Shown in pieces: positions 1 to 10,444 of a stretch of 64,000 bases of DNA. A program made the position numbers and the translations under genes. Every line of letters begins with the position of its first letter. Position 1 is the first letter of the stretch. Origin of the DNA: Hibiscus mutabilis (Eukaryota > Streptophyta > Magnoliopsida > Malvales > Malvaceae); contig CM033728.1 of NCBI GenBank assembly GCA_019671005.1, positions 25,433,099-25,497,098 of the forward strand. Reading direction: 5' to 3'. The notes beneath the pieces were generated by a model. That model was not told the DNA's origin. It searched no databases and saw only the letters and a program-made list of their open reading frames with translations.

Positions 1-1548
1 GGTTGAGTTTAGGGCGATGTTTGCAAGGTTGAGTGTGACACGAGAAGGTGGTTTGTTGGCTGAGTTACAAGTTAAGCTTGCATTTTCACAAATGATTAAA
101 GCTAAGCAACTGTATGATGATTATTTTGTTCCTTATGTTAGGGACATAGCGGATGGTAATCTGACAGATTTTTATTTCTATGATGATAGGGTTTTGTGCT
201 TTAAGGGTCGAATAGTGGTGCCGAAAGATTCAGAGCTAGGGCCCACTATTTTGATGGAGGAACATTCTAGTTCTTCTGCTATGCATCCCGATCATACCAA
301 GATGTATCGTGATTTAAGGGAAGTGTACAATTGGGTTAGTTTGAAAAGGATATGGCGGAGTTTGTTTCTAAGTGCATGGTGTGTCAGCGGGTTAAGGCTA
401 AACATCAATTTCCATCCGGGTTGTTGCAACCGTTGAGGATTCTAGAATAGTAATGAGAGAGAATCACCATGGATTTTGTGCTAGGGTTGTCGTTTGCACC
501 GGCTAAAAATGATTCTGTTTGGGTGATTATTGATCAGTTTACGAAGTGTGCATATTTTCTGCCAGTGCATACGATGTATACCTTCGACAAGTTGGTGGAC
601 TTGTACATTGCTGGGACTGTGCGTTTGCACGGGGTACCTAATTCCATTGTTTCAGATAGAGATTCGAGGTTTATAGCGAGATTTTAAGAGTGTTTGCATC
701 GGGCTTTGGGTACGAGGTTGAGATTCAGTATCTCGTATCATTCTCGGACGGATGGACAATCTTAGTGTGTTATCCAGGTCATGGAGGATATGTTGAGATG
801 TTGTATTATTGAGTTCCAAGGAACTTGGGAGAAGCATTTACCTTTGGTTGAGTTTGCCTATAATAATAGCTACCAAGTGAGTATCCAGATGGCACCGTAT
901 GAGCCATTGTATGGCCGGGGGTGTCATACGCCTTTGTGTTGGTCTGAGGTAGGGGAAAAGCATGTTTCCTTGTCGTATGTGTTGAAAGACATGGATTAAA
1001 AGGTAAAGCTTGTGTGTGATCGCTTGAAAACGGCTGCGGATCGGCAGAAATCTTACGCAGATTTGAAGCGTAGAGAGGTTGATTATGCAGTGGGTGATCA
1101 TGTGTTCTTGAAAGTGTCACCGTGGAAAAAGGTGATGAGGATCGAACGTAAGGGTAAGCTTAGTCGGAGGTTTATTGGACAATATAAGGTTGTGGAATGT
1201 GTTGGTCCTGTGACTTATCAGTTGAGGTTTCCTCCCGAGCTAGAGAAAATACATGATGTGTTCCATGTATCTATGTTGAAAAGGTATCAGTCGGATCCCT
1301 CGCATGTTATGTCGGTGAAGCATATTGAGTTGAGGCCGACTTTATCCTATGATGAGGAGCCGGTGGAAATCCTTGATTCTAGTAGCAAAGTTCTTCATGG
1401 CAAGATGATTGAACTTGTTAAAGTTTTGTAGCGACATCGAGGTTCGAGAAAGCCACTTGGGAAAGCAAGGCGGATATGTTAGAGCAATTTTCGCATTTAT
1501 TTCCTTTAGGTAAATTTTGAGGACAAAATTTCTTAAGAGGGGGAGAGT
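1..1548 (+). pseudogene. Ty3/gypsy (Tekay/Del-like) pol 3' half: integrase and chromodomain, inactivated
   Basis: This is the tail of a gypsy polyprotein, cut off at its 5' side by the window edge. It begins in the RNase H-integrase linker. The integrase H2C2 zinc finger follows, with paired histidines near 262-286 and C-M-V-C at 373-384. Next come the integrase core and a group II chromodomain tail (about 1330-1500). One missing base near 344-349 changes frame. From 349 to 1431 a single frame continues through three consecutive stops at 448-456 and further stops at 685, 763, 997 and 1429. Two catalytic aspartates are visible (codons 532-534 and 655-657). The third acidic residue, the Glu of the usual G-Q-S-E motif, is itself a stop codon (763-765), so no active integrase could be made. 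The polypurine tract and 3' LTR follow directly, which fixes strand and element order. Confidence 0.92.
1534..1548 (+). other. Polypurine tract of the + gypsy element
   Basis: The purine run AAGAGGGGGAGAG lies just 5' of the LTR start TGTAACG. This is where plus-strand DNA synthesis is primed in LTR retrotransposons. The same layout occurs at 27459-27471 and, on the minus strand, at 8405-8418. Confidence 0.85.
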
Positions 1549-4273
1549 TGTAACGCCTCGATTTTGGGTTTAGATGTTTTTGGGATTTGTTTAAGGGTTT
1601 AGTAAACCGGTATTAGAGATTCGAGTCAGTTTTGGGATTAAATTAGATTAAATATTTTTGAAGGTGATAATAATATGAAAAAATGCTTTAAAATCATTAT
1701 TTAATATTAATGATTGTGGTGGAATCAATTTTGGAAAATAAGTTCTGGAAATCAGATATTTTGAACTAGTGACCAAAATGCAAACTTTGGAAACTGTTTT
1801 GTAAAAGGGTCAAAACTTTGAATCTTTAAGGAGCTAATTGCCCAAAAGTCTAATCTCGGACTTTATCTCTTACTTGGATATTTTCAAAGTGTTTTGGAAA
1901 ATGTAAATAGGTTGGGGATAATTAATTCTTTAAAACAAAAGTTACGTAACCAACTTTCTCTCAAAATCTTTCCAGCCAAACACTATTCTCTTCTTTTAAA
2001 TCTTCAGGTAAATCATCTTTTTCTTCAATCTTTTGATTTCTAATGGATTCTCTTTGGTTTCTAAGCAAAACCTTATTGTTTTAACTTTGTTTTCATATGT
2101 AAATTCAGCCAATTAAGGGAGAAAGCATCCATTAGAGGTAATGTTCGTTCTTCTCCTCTAATGAAAGGTTCTTTACTGAAATTACCAAGTTATTGATCCT
2201 TTACAATTGTTTTCTAATGTGTTTTGATAGTTTAATTAAGGAAAATTGGTTTAATTGTGTTTTGATTGGTGAAATTGGTAGATTTCCAAATTGGATCTGC
2301 TTTGTTGGGTTCTTGATCAGGTTAGATCATGATTTTGATGTTTAATAATGTTAAAAGCTTGGACTTAGCATTGTAATCCAGAAACTAATTAAATCTCTAA
2401 TGTCTAAGGTTGTTAGTTAAGGGTTTTTGTGATGTTGTTGGTGTTTAATCATTGCTGGAAGTAAAAGGATGTTGTAAAAGGGTTTTTTAGATGTTAATTG
2501 ATGAAGTTTGATGTATCGAATTGTTATATTGTGGCTGGGTTAAGTTTGGAATGTGTTTGGTGTTGATTTCGGTAAGTTTCAGATAGTTTTTTAGTAGGTA
2601 ACGTGTGAGCTGCGGGATTTTGCTTTGAAACGGAGGTTTGGATGCATTTTGATCCATGTTTCCTATAGTTTTGTGTGACCAAAATAGGGGATAATTACGG
2701 CGAAGCATCTTGAGGTGGATTGTGGCTTGCTGGGAGCTTGATTTGCTTTAGCAAGCAAGGCGAAGTGTAATCGGTGAGTGGAAACTAGTTTTAAATGATT
2801 CCTAAAGGTTTGCAAATGATGTTGGGAGTTTAGGATAAGCTTGAAACGCTTACCTAAGCTCAGAAGTAGGTTTCCCTTATTTTTCTTTTGAACATCGGTT
2901 TGGATATGAGCATGTTGTTTCATGTTTTGGTTTAAACATGGTTTGATTTACTACTGTAAAAGCATGGTTTTGAATACATATGCAATGATTTAAAAGTATA
3001 TGGAATGCTAGTGAACATTGGGTTTCATTCTGGTTGGGAACGGGGTATTGCCTTGGCAACGTGGTTTGCATATGGTGTGGTATTGGTCTCTTTTTCCTAA
3101 TGATGCAAAGCATTGAGGTTTGGGGGAAGCAAAAGCAAAGTCTAAGTGGTCCAAAGACAAGACTACCTTGAGTATGAACTCGGTTTTGGTTTTCAATTAG
3201 TAAGGCAATGTGTTTGCCATGTTTTTGGGATTTGTAATTCTGTTTTCCCTAGTTTTTAGGCATGTGTAATGCTGCAATTTGGAGTTTGGTTGTTGTTGTT
3301 AAACATGTTGTGAACCGTTTCTTATGGTTGATTCTAGGTGGTTGCCTAGGTATGCATCTAGTTAGTAATGAATGGTTGCCATGCTTTGATGATTTTAACA
3401 TGTTGAGTGTGACACCAGAGGTATGTTGGAATGTTGATTTTGTTGGAAAATGCTTATTTGAGTATATTGGTATGTTTGGTGAGTGGTTTAGGAAGCATGC
3501 TTATAGGTTGATCCTTTGGAAGTATATGAATTGCTATTGTTGCTAAATCTTGGTACAAGTGTTGGTATATGTCTTGATGGATGCTTATATACAAGTATGT
3601 GAGTTACTAGGACCTGAAAGCATCTAGAATTGAGTGAAAAATCAGCTAACAATGACATTACACAGGTGTACCGATACGCGAGGGACCGTATCGGTACGGC
3701 TAGGCAAGAATCAGCTTGGGGTTTCGATACGGGTCAGGGTGTATCGGTACACTATTACGCCACTGGAAACTACTTTTTGGGACAAAACCTGCATACCAAA
3801 ACAAGGCTCGTCAATATTAAGCACCTTATTGATATGTCTGCCCGCGTACCGGTATGGTTGGCTGTTAATGTAATGGAATGAAGGTTCTGTTTTCTTTCAA
3901 TTTAGTCCCTATATCTTGTTTTGGCAATCGAGTAAGTTTGGACGATCTGATTGAGTTAAGAATTATTATGCAAGCACGTAACCTGACTAATTAAGGATTG
4001 GTAACCTTATTTTCCCGAATGGCCATGTAATTTACAAGTTTTACGTTTTAGTCCCTATAGTGAATTGTATGTAATTGGTTGCCATTCTGTGGTCTATTTC
4101 CTTTGTAATCTTATTCCGCTAGGTGCCTGATCAATTAGGATTAATAATACACTTCTAGACAAGATGAAATAAAAAAGGACTGGTTTTCATAATTTTTCTC
4201 TGGTTTGCTTCGGCAAACCTAATGTAACTCACTCGGTTCAGTCGAACGTCTAGGTCGGGTTAAGGGGGTTACA
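1549..4273 (+). mobile_element. Family A LTR (3' LTR of the + gypsy element), internally deleted
   Basis: The LTR runs from TGTAACG to GTTACA, giving a 6-bp terminal inverted repeat, and follows a polypurine tract. Its length is 2725 bp. The closely similar LTR at 54000-61819 has 3472 bp once its insertion is removed. Comparison by eye shows that about 600-700 bp is missing near 3078-3085. That deletion removes both short blocks conserved in the other LTRs. A cluster of CGTACCGATACG hairpins is kept at 3660-3862. The sequence to the right of 4273 is minus-strand gag, so this element inserted into another gypsy element near its zinc knuckle. Confidence 0.9.
3660..3862. repeat. CGTACCGATACG palindrome cluster a
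   Basis: GTACCGATACG at 3668-3678 and CGTATCGGTAC at 3687-3697 form a perfect 11-bp inverted repeat with an 8-base loop. Further units lie at about 3724-3750 (CGATAC facing GTATCG) and 3846-3856. The cluster is richer in G+C and CpG than the surrounding LTR. Related clusters occur in seven other LTRs of the window. Confidence 0.85.
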
Positions 4274-5230
4274 GTTCCAACATGTACCAAGGGTACTCAA
4301 ACACTCTCCTGAATGTCGTCTACCACATCGCCCACAATTAGGTGCTTGAACATAGGTGCTCCAATTGTGTTGTCCACGTCTAGTGCTACTCCCGCCAAGT
4401 CTCTGATCAGGGCAATACCTTCTATTCTGATGTTTCTTATACCAATCTCAACCAATGTCTAACTCGTCAATCCTCTTCCTAATAGAATAACTCCCTGATC
4501 GAGAGGATAATCCTAATTTTTGCTTTATATCCTTAGCTCGAGAAACCAAAACATCAAACTCCGAATAATTCGTAGCTAGCATATATGTTTTCAATTCCTT
4601 AACCAGCCCATATCGAAAATGATTACATCATTGACGCTCATCAAGAACCATCTCAAGTGCATACTGGCTCAACCGAACAAATTGAACCTCATATTCTGAC
4701 ACAGTCATGCTACCCTAGACCAACGCCATAAACTCTCGCTTCTTTTCATCCTGGTATCGATAACCCAAATACTTCTTTCGAAAAGCAGCACAAAAGAACT
4801 CCCACGTCACATCTGTAGGTACCATACTCATGATAGAAGTCGTCCATCACCTTAAAGCAAGGATACTATACAGCCCAACTTATGAACATCTGTACATTCG
4901 ATCTGACCATGAATCCTCTTGGTGCTTGCGAGCCACTCTTCAGCTGCCTCTGGAGCTAAACCCCTAAACTCGATACCTCCCAAACTATGCTAATGCTCCA
5001 ATAGAAGTCCCGCATTAATAGCTGCCGCAGGTACAGGTGCAGGTACTTGCACTCCAGCCATTGCTGCCTGAAACACTCCAGTCATCTCTTGGATTAACGT
5101 TGTCATATGCCCAAAAATTGGTCCTTGCAGTGCCTGAGGCACACCACCGTCTACTCTAGCACCAATAGAAGGAATCAGTGGAGGAGGAGGCAAATTATCG
5201 TTATGCCCATCCACAACATTACTCATATAG
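4274..5230 (-). pseudogene. Gypsy gag remnant, second copy of the minus-strand array
   Basis: Read on the minus strand, the region opens at about 5226 with a Pro-rich N-terminus (about 78 readable residues down to 4990). It then carries conserved gag-domain text in several shifted frames. It is homologous by eye to the gag at 20263-21056 and 24414-24822: the blocks around TTCTGACACAGTCATGCTAC (4697) and ACATGTACCAAGGGTA (4279) recur there. It stops at 4274 in the zinc-knuckle segment, where the + element of 1-4273 inserted. No intact gag frame remains. The rest of this copy would lie to the left of the window, beyond the inserted element. Confidence 0.8.
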
Positions 5231-5543
5231 GCTCTTGTCTCTCATCTCGGTCCCATTTCTCAAAAATATGAGTCTAAAACATGATAATGCAACAAAACAG
5301 AAAAAAATAGGCCAGCTTGAAGCAAGAATCCAAGTTGCTTATGTTTTAAAAGAATAATCATTTTACACTTGTAGTAATAAGGCAATGTGTCCCCAAACTT
5401 TTATCCCAACATAGCACATTTCAAACACAAACACACAAAATCATACACCGTACATGCTATACAATAGAATCATACAACAACAATACACCAAACACCCATA
5501 ACCCACCTTTCAACAATCATAACATGGCTCTAATACCACCAAA
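5231..5543 (-). other. Gypsy 5' leader with primer-binding site (initiator tRNA-Met)
   Basis: On the minus strand the LTR end is followed by TTTGGTGGTATTAGAGCCATG-like sequence at about 5523-5543. Its core TGGTATTAGAGCC matches the plant initiator-tRNA-Met primer-binding site TGGTATCAGAGC with one substitution. About 300 bp of non-coding leader follows before gag. A PBS here shows that the LTR at 5544-8404 acts as a 5' LTR for the gag to its left. Confidence 0.82.
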
Positions 5544-8404
5544 TGTAACCCCTTTGACCCGGCCTAGACGCCAGATCGAACCGAGTGAGCTATATTAGGC
5601 TTACCGAGACAAACTCGAACAAATTACTTAGAAAATGGTATATTTTTTCATTTTATCTTATCCACATGCATAATTAAGCCCTAAGGTGATCATGCTAGAA
5701 GCGGTGAAATTTACAATTAAATCGGGAGTCAAACTGACATCCGATTAGACGAGATTGCACTTCAGCAACCAAATTGCAATATTAGAAAACTTGAACAACT
5801 TACTTAATTTCAAATTACCAAGCCTCAATTAATCAGGTTTCATGCATTTCAGTTAAATATCGACTTAAAATAATCATCCAAACTCATTTAATTGCATGAT
5901 CAAGAAATATGGACTAAACTGTAAAGATTTAGACTTCAGTAAGCATATTACCAGAATTAACTAACTGGGTACCAGCACGCTGCAAATCATATCCCAACCA
6001 TCTTGCAAACATCATAAATATTCCAATCAACATTTCCACAATCATATAGGCATAGTAAAGGATCATTCAGATCAAAACAAAACCAAACAAAGGTCCTATA
6101 TGCATGATCTCTACCAAAGCATATAAATCATATCCCAACCCCTCAAAGCAATACTTAAAACCCCATATAAGTCCAAAATATCAAATGGAACTTGTTCAAA
6201 CTAGGGAGTAACTAAAACAACCCTTCCAATTACAACTTGGTCACATTGCCTCTTGTTACTACATAGTATTTATAAAACCATACTTGAAATTATTTTGCCC
6301 TTGGATTGTCTCTTGCTTGCTCGCTGTCCAAAAATGCTTACTTCTCTGCATTGACGAGAAAGGAAAGCGTAAGCTTACAAGCTTAGTGAGGGAATCTCAG
6401 AAATACTCATCAATGCATTTAAAGCCATTTTGTTTCCAAATAAGTGTTAAACCTCATGCCAAAACATCTCTTGCTTCTATAGTCTTTACAAATATGCACT
6501 TTTAAACAATTGCAACACATGTATCATGGATTCTAGCATAAACCTCAATTTAAGCTTTATCATGCTAAAACCTCAAAATAGCAAGCTTAAAGAGCATCAC
6601 ATGTATAAACCGTATTATAAAAAACATAATCCATTTCTCATGATACATTATATCATATATTGGCATTCAAGTGACCCAAAAACCATTTCAATCTATTTAT
6701 AAAAACAAATCGGATACATGGATTTCCCAATTGGTTCCTTTGACCACTTCACATACATCCTCGAACCGGAGTATGATACTACTACCCCTCAACGGTTATG
6801 ATGAATAAATCCACCAGCGGGAGAATTGGCACACTCTTGACCCCTTGTCCGCTGCGGTTCTCATGGTGGAGCATGGCACACTCTTGACCCCTCGACACAC
6901 ATGAGGTGACTTATTACAATGCACTTTAAAACCTATGGCTAGCCAACTATATCAGATAACTTTTAATCACAGCCACATGCCAATATACTCTATAAAACCA
7001 CATTACCTCACTGTTTAACATATGTATCAAACCAAACCAATTTCCAATATATTAAACCATGTATTATTGTATTCACAAGACTCTTTTTATAAAGCATTTG
7101 CCATACTCAATAATCATCACATATGATCCTTTGCAACATATTTCGTTTCTAAAATATGCATATAACAGTAGGTAAACCAAATCATAGTCAAGTGCATGAT
7201 ATTGTATTTTGCAAAACCGAAAACGAGAGTGAGATCAACCAATACTTACTTCTGAGCTTAGACAAGTGTTTCAAATTTAATCTAAAATCCCATAAATCAT
7301 CTTCAAACCTTTAAAAAGCGGTAAACCACATCTCCACTCACCTACAACACAACACTCCACTAGCCAATACGAAATCAAGCTTCTGCTATCAAACACTTCC
7401 TTAAAACACCCAAAATCATCACCAAACTCGACCTAAAAAAGCCTAGACAAAACCTAACCATTTTAACATCTTAGCATCATCAATTAACATCCAAAAACAA
7501 CAATAAACAACCTTATACCTCTAGCAACCTTCCAACACCAAGATCACATCAAAATCTAACTATTTACAACCCAGAAAATTAGCAATTCATTTAGTTTCGG
7601 GATTCCTTTTGTTAATTTCTTCTCATAACATTAAAACATATCTTATAAATGATCTAAATCAATTAGAATCAACACAAAACCAGATCCATATCAAGATTCA
7701 TCAAATTTCTTATCAAAACTCAATTAAAACCTTAAAATCAAGATTTAATCACAAAAACATAACAAAAATCAGTTGTAAAGGATCAAGAACTTAGGAATTT
7801 CAGTAAAGAACCTTTAATTAAAGGAGAGAAATGAAAATCACCTCTAATTGCTGATTTACCCTTAATTGGCAAGATTTGAGTGAAATCTCCATGAAAACAA
7901 ATAGCATTTTGGTGTAGAAATCAAAGGAATCAATTAAGAAATCAAAAGGAAATAAAAAGGAATGATTCTTAATAACTTTGGAGTAAACTTGATAGTTTGG
8001 TAGCTGAGAAACGTAAGAAAATGATTTTGGGTCTTAATTTTTTTAACCTTTTATAAAAATAGCCTGAATTAAGGGGAAAAATCTGATTAAAAACTTTGGT
8101 AAATTAACTCCTTAAAGATTCTAGGTTTTAACCCTTTTACGATTTAGTCACCAAAAAAGTTTTAAAAACTTTACATTTTAGTCACCAGACCAAATTATCC
8201 CAAAATCTGATTTTATTTCTTCAAATTGAGTTTTCCATAACCCTTAGAATATTTATTAAACATTTTTTAATATTTTCCATATTTTTAGTGAAAAACAATT
8301 TAGTATGAATTAATTCTCAAAACTAGCTCGAATCGCCTAATGCGGTTCTCCTAAACCATCTAATTGATCTAGCTAACATCTAGGCCCGAATTCGGGGCAT
8401 TACA
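5544..8404 (-). mobile_element. Family A LTR shared by two tandem minus-strand gypsy copies
   Basis: Read on the minus strand the LTR runs from TGTAATGCCC (8404) to GGGTTACA (5544) and is 2861 bp long. On its upstream side (8405 onward) are the polypurine tract and the end of pol. On its downstream side are a PBS and gag. So one LTR is both a 3' LTR and a 5' LTR, as expected of an LTR-internal-LTR-internal array made by unequal recombination. It keeps the TATAGTTGGC block (about 6935-6960) and the CTCACTAAGC block (about 6365-6395). The CGTACCGATACG cluster is deleted around 5970-5985, which accounts for its reduced length. Confidence 0.88.
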
Positions 8405-8768
8405 ACTCTCCCTCTCTTAAGAAATTTTGTCCTCGAAATTTTCTTGACGAAAAAAGGTAGGGAAACAGCTTCTTCATGTCCTCCTTACTTTCCCGTGTGG
8501 CTTTCTCTATACCACAATGTCGCCACAACACCTTTACCAACTCAATGGTCTTTCCACGTAGAACTTTGCTATTAGAATCTAGAATTTTCACCAGCTCCTC
8601 ATCATAGGACAAATCCAGACTCAACTCAGTATCCTCAACAGGCATCACATGCGATGGGTCTTGTCTATATCTCCGAAACATCGATACATGGAAAACATCA
8701 TGTATCTCCTTGGACTCAACTTGCCCTTACGTCCAATGCAAAACCTTAAGAAACACTCTATATCCAAC
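8405..8768 (-). pseudogene. Gypsy integrase C-terminus and chromodomain, minus strand (continuation of 17414-21056)
   Basis: From 8681 to 8405 an open stretch of about 92 residues gives the end of a gypsy pol. It holds the H-V-S-M junction, the E-I/V-L-D linker, the chromodomain-like L-V-K-V-L-W-R-H stretch and the final R-G-Q-N-F. The polypurine tract (8405-8418) follows. Upstream, 8682-8768 carries the V-F-L-K-V segment, then an internal deletion and a stop. At 8768 the gene is broken by the solo LTR 8769-17413. Its other half resumes at 17414 in the same reading sense, with matching CCAAC on both sides, so this is one pol gene in two parts. Confidence 0.88.
8764..8768. repeat. Target-site duplication CCAAC, left copy
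   Basis: CCAAC immediately left of the LTR start at 8769 equals CCAAC at 17414-17418, immediately right of the LTR end. This perfect 5-bp duplication is what integration of a gypsy element leaves. It ties the two distant LTR pieces together. Confidence 0.85.
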
Positions 8769-10444
8769 TGTAACGCCCTAAATTTGGGCTTAGATATTTG
8801 CTAGGTCTATTAGATGGTTCAAGTGAACCGAATTAGGTGATTCAAGCTAGTTTTGGGAATTAATTAATAACATATTGTTTTTGGTTAAAATAAAATATAG
8901 AAAAATATTAGAAAATGTTTAAGTAACATTCTAAGGGTTTTGGAAACTCAATTTGAAGAAATAAAATCAGATTTTGGGACATTTTGGTCTGGTGACTAAA
9001 ATATAAAATTTTGAAAACTGTTTTGGTGTCTAAATCGTAAAAAGGTCAAAACTTAGAATCTTTAAGGAGCTAATTTAACAAAAATTTTAATCAGATTTTC
9101 CCTTAATTTAGACTATTTTTAAATTGATTTTAAAAGGTTATTAAATAAAAATAAAATAGATTCGATTAAAATTAATTTTAGCAATTTCATTTTCTTACGT
9201 AACTACTTTTACTCTCAACTTTTCTCTCAACTTGATCAGCAGCCAAACTATCATTTTTACTCCAAAATTCTCAAAAAACATTCCTTTTATTTTTCCTATT
9301 GATTTCCTAATTGATTCCTTTAATTTCTACACCAAATCCTATTTGTTTTCTTGGAAATTTCACTCAAATCTTGCTAACTATGGGAGAAATCAACATTAGA
9401 GGTGATTTTCATTTCTCTCCTCTAATTAAAGATTCTTTATTTAAATTCCCAAGTTCTTGATCCTTTGCAAATGATTTTTTTTATATTTTTATGATTAAAT
9501 CATGATTATAATGTTTTAATTGAGTTTTGATGAGAAATTTGATGAATCTTGATATGGATCTAGTTTTGTGTTGAAAGTAATTGATTTGGATCATTTATAA
9601 GATATGTTTTAATGTTATGAGAAGTGATTAATAAAAGGAACACCGAAACTAAGTCAATTTCTAATTTTCTATGATGTAAATAGTTAGATTTTGAGGTGAT
9701 CTTGGGGTTAAAAGGTTGCTGGAGATATAAGGTTGATATATTGTTGTTTTTGGATGTTAATTGTTGGTTTTAAGATGTTAAAGTAGTTAGGTTTTGGCTG
9801 GGCTTTGTTTAGGTTGAGTTTGGTGATGTTTTCAGATGTTTTAAGGAAACGATTGATGGTTTGTACGGAGGCGAAGTTTAGTTGTTGTGTTGTTGTGTTT
9901 AGAGATGCATGAAAATGCATTAATCCTCTGCTTTTGTATGGGTAAAATAGGGGAGATGAATCCTTTATCCTTTGGAGAGGTTCTAGAGGTTTCAGAAGCT
10001 TGATTTTGCATTGGCTAGTGAAGCGTTGTGCTATCGGTGAGTGGAAATGTGATATACTGCTTTTAAAATGTTTGAAGATGATTTTTGGGAGTTTAGATTA
10101 AGTTTGAAACACTTGTCTAAACTTGAAATTAAGTATTGATTGATCTTGCTCTCATTTTCGGTTTTGCAAAATACAATCACATGCACATGTTTATGGTTTT
10201 AATTACTTACTGTTAGATGCATGGTTTAGAAATGAAAGATGTTGCAAATGATCATATATGTTGATTATTGAGTATGACAAATGGTATATGAAAAGAGTTT
10301 TGAGAATACTAGAACACATGGTTTAATGTATTGGAAATTGGTTTGATTTGATGCATATGTAAAACAGTGAGGTAATGTGGATATAGAGTATATTGGCAAG
10401 TGGATAAGATTAGAAGTTATCGGATATAGTTGGCTAGCCAGAGG
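8769..10444 (+). mobile_element. Solo family A LTR, 5' part
   Basis: The LTR begins TGTAACGCCC at 8769 and aligns by eye with the LTRs at 27472 and 50858 up to the conserved TATAGTTGGCTAGCC block (10428-10440). It is then broken by a B-family fragment at 10445. Its 3' end is at 16995-17413. There is no internal coding sequence of its own, so it is a solo LTR inserted into the minus-strand integrase. About 0.9 kb of the middle of the LTR is missing between the two parts, so the later events here included a deletion as well as insertion. Confidence 0.82.

Noticed and set aside
1..1548. Possible endogenous pararetrovirus because of RT and protease motifs in the window
   Set aside because: Integrase, chromodomain, LTRs, PBS and polypurine tracts are present and there is no movement or coat protein, so these are Ty3/gypsy elements.
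3262..3546. Plus-strand frame of 94 residues, hydrophobic, membrane-like
   Set aside because: It lies within an A LTR, is broken in the related LTR at 54000-61819, and has no recognisable domain.
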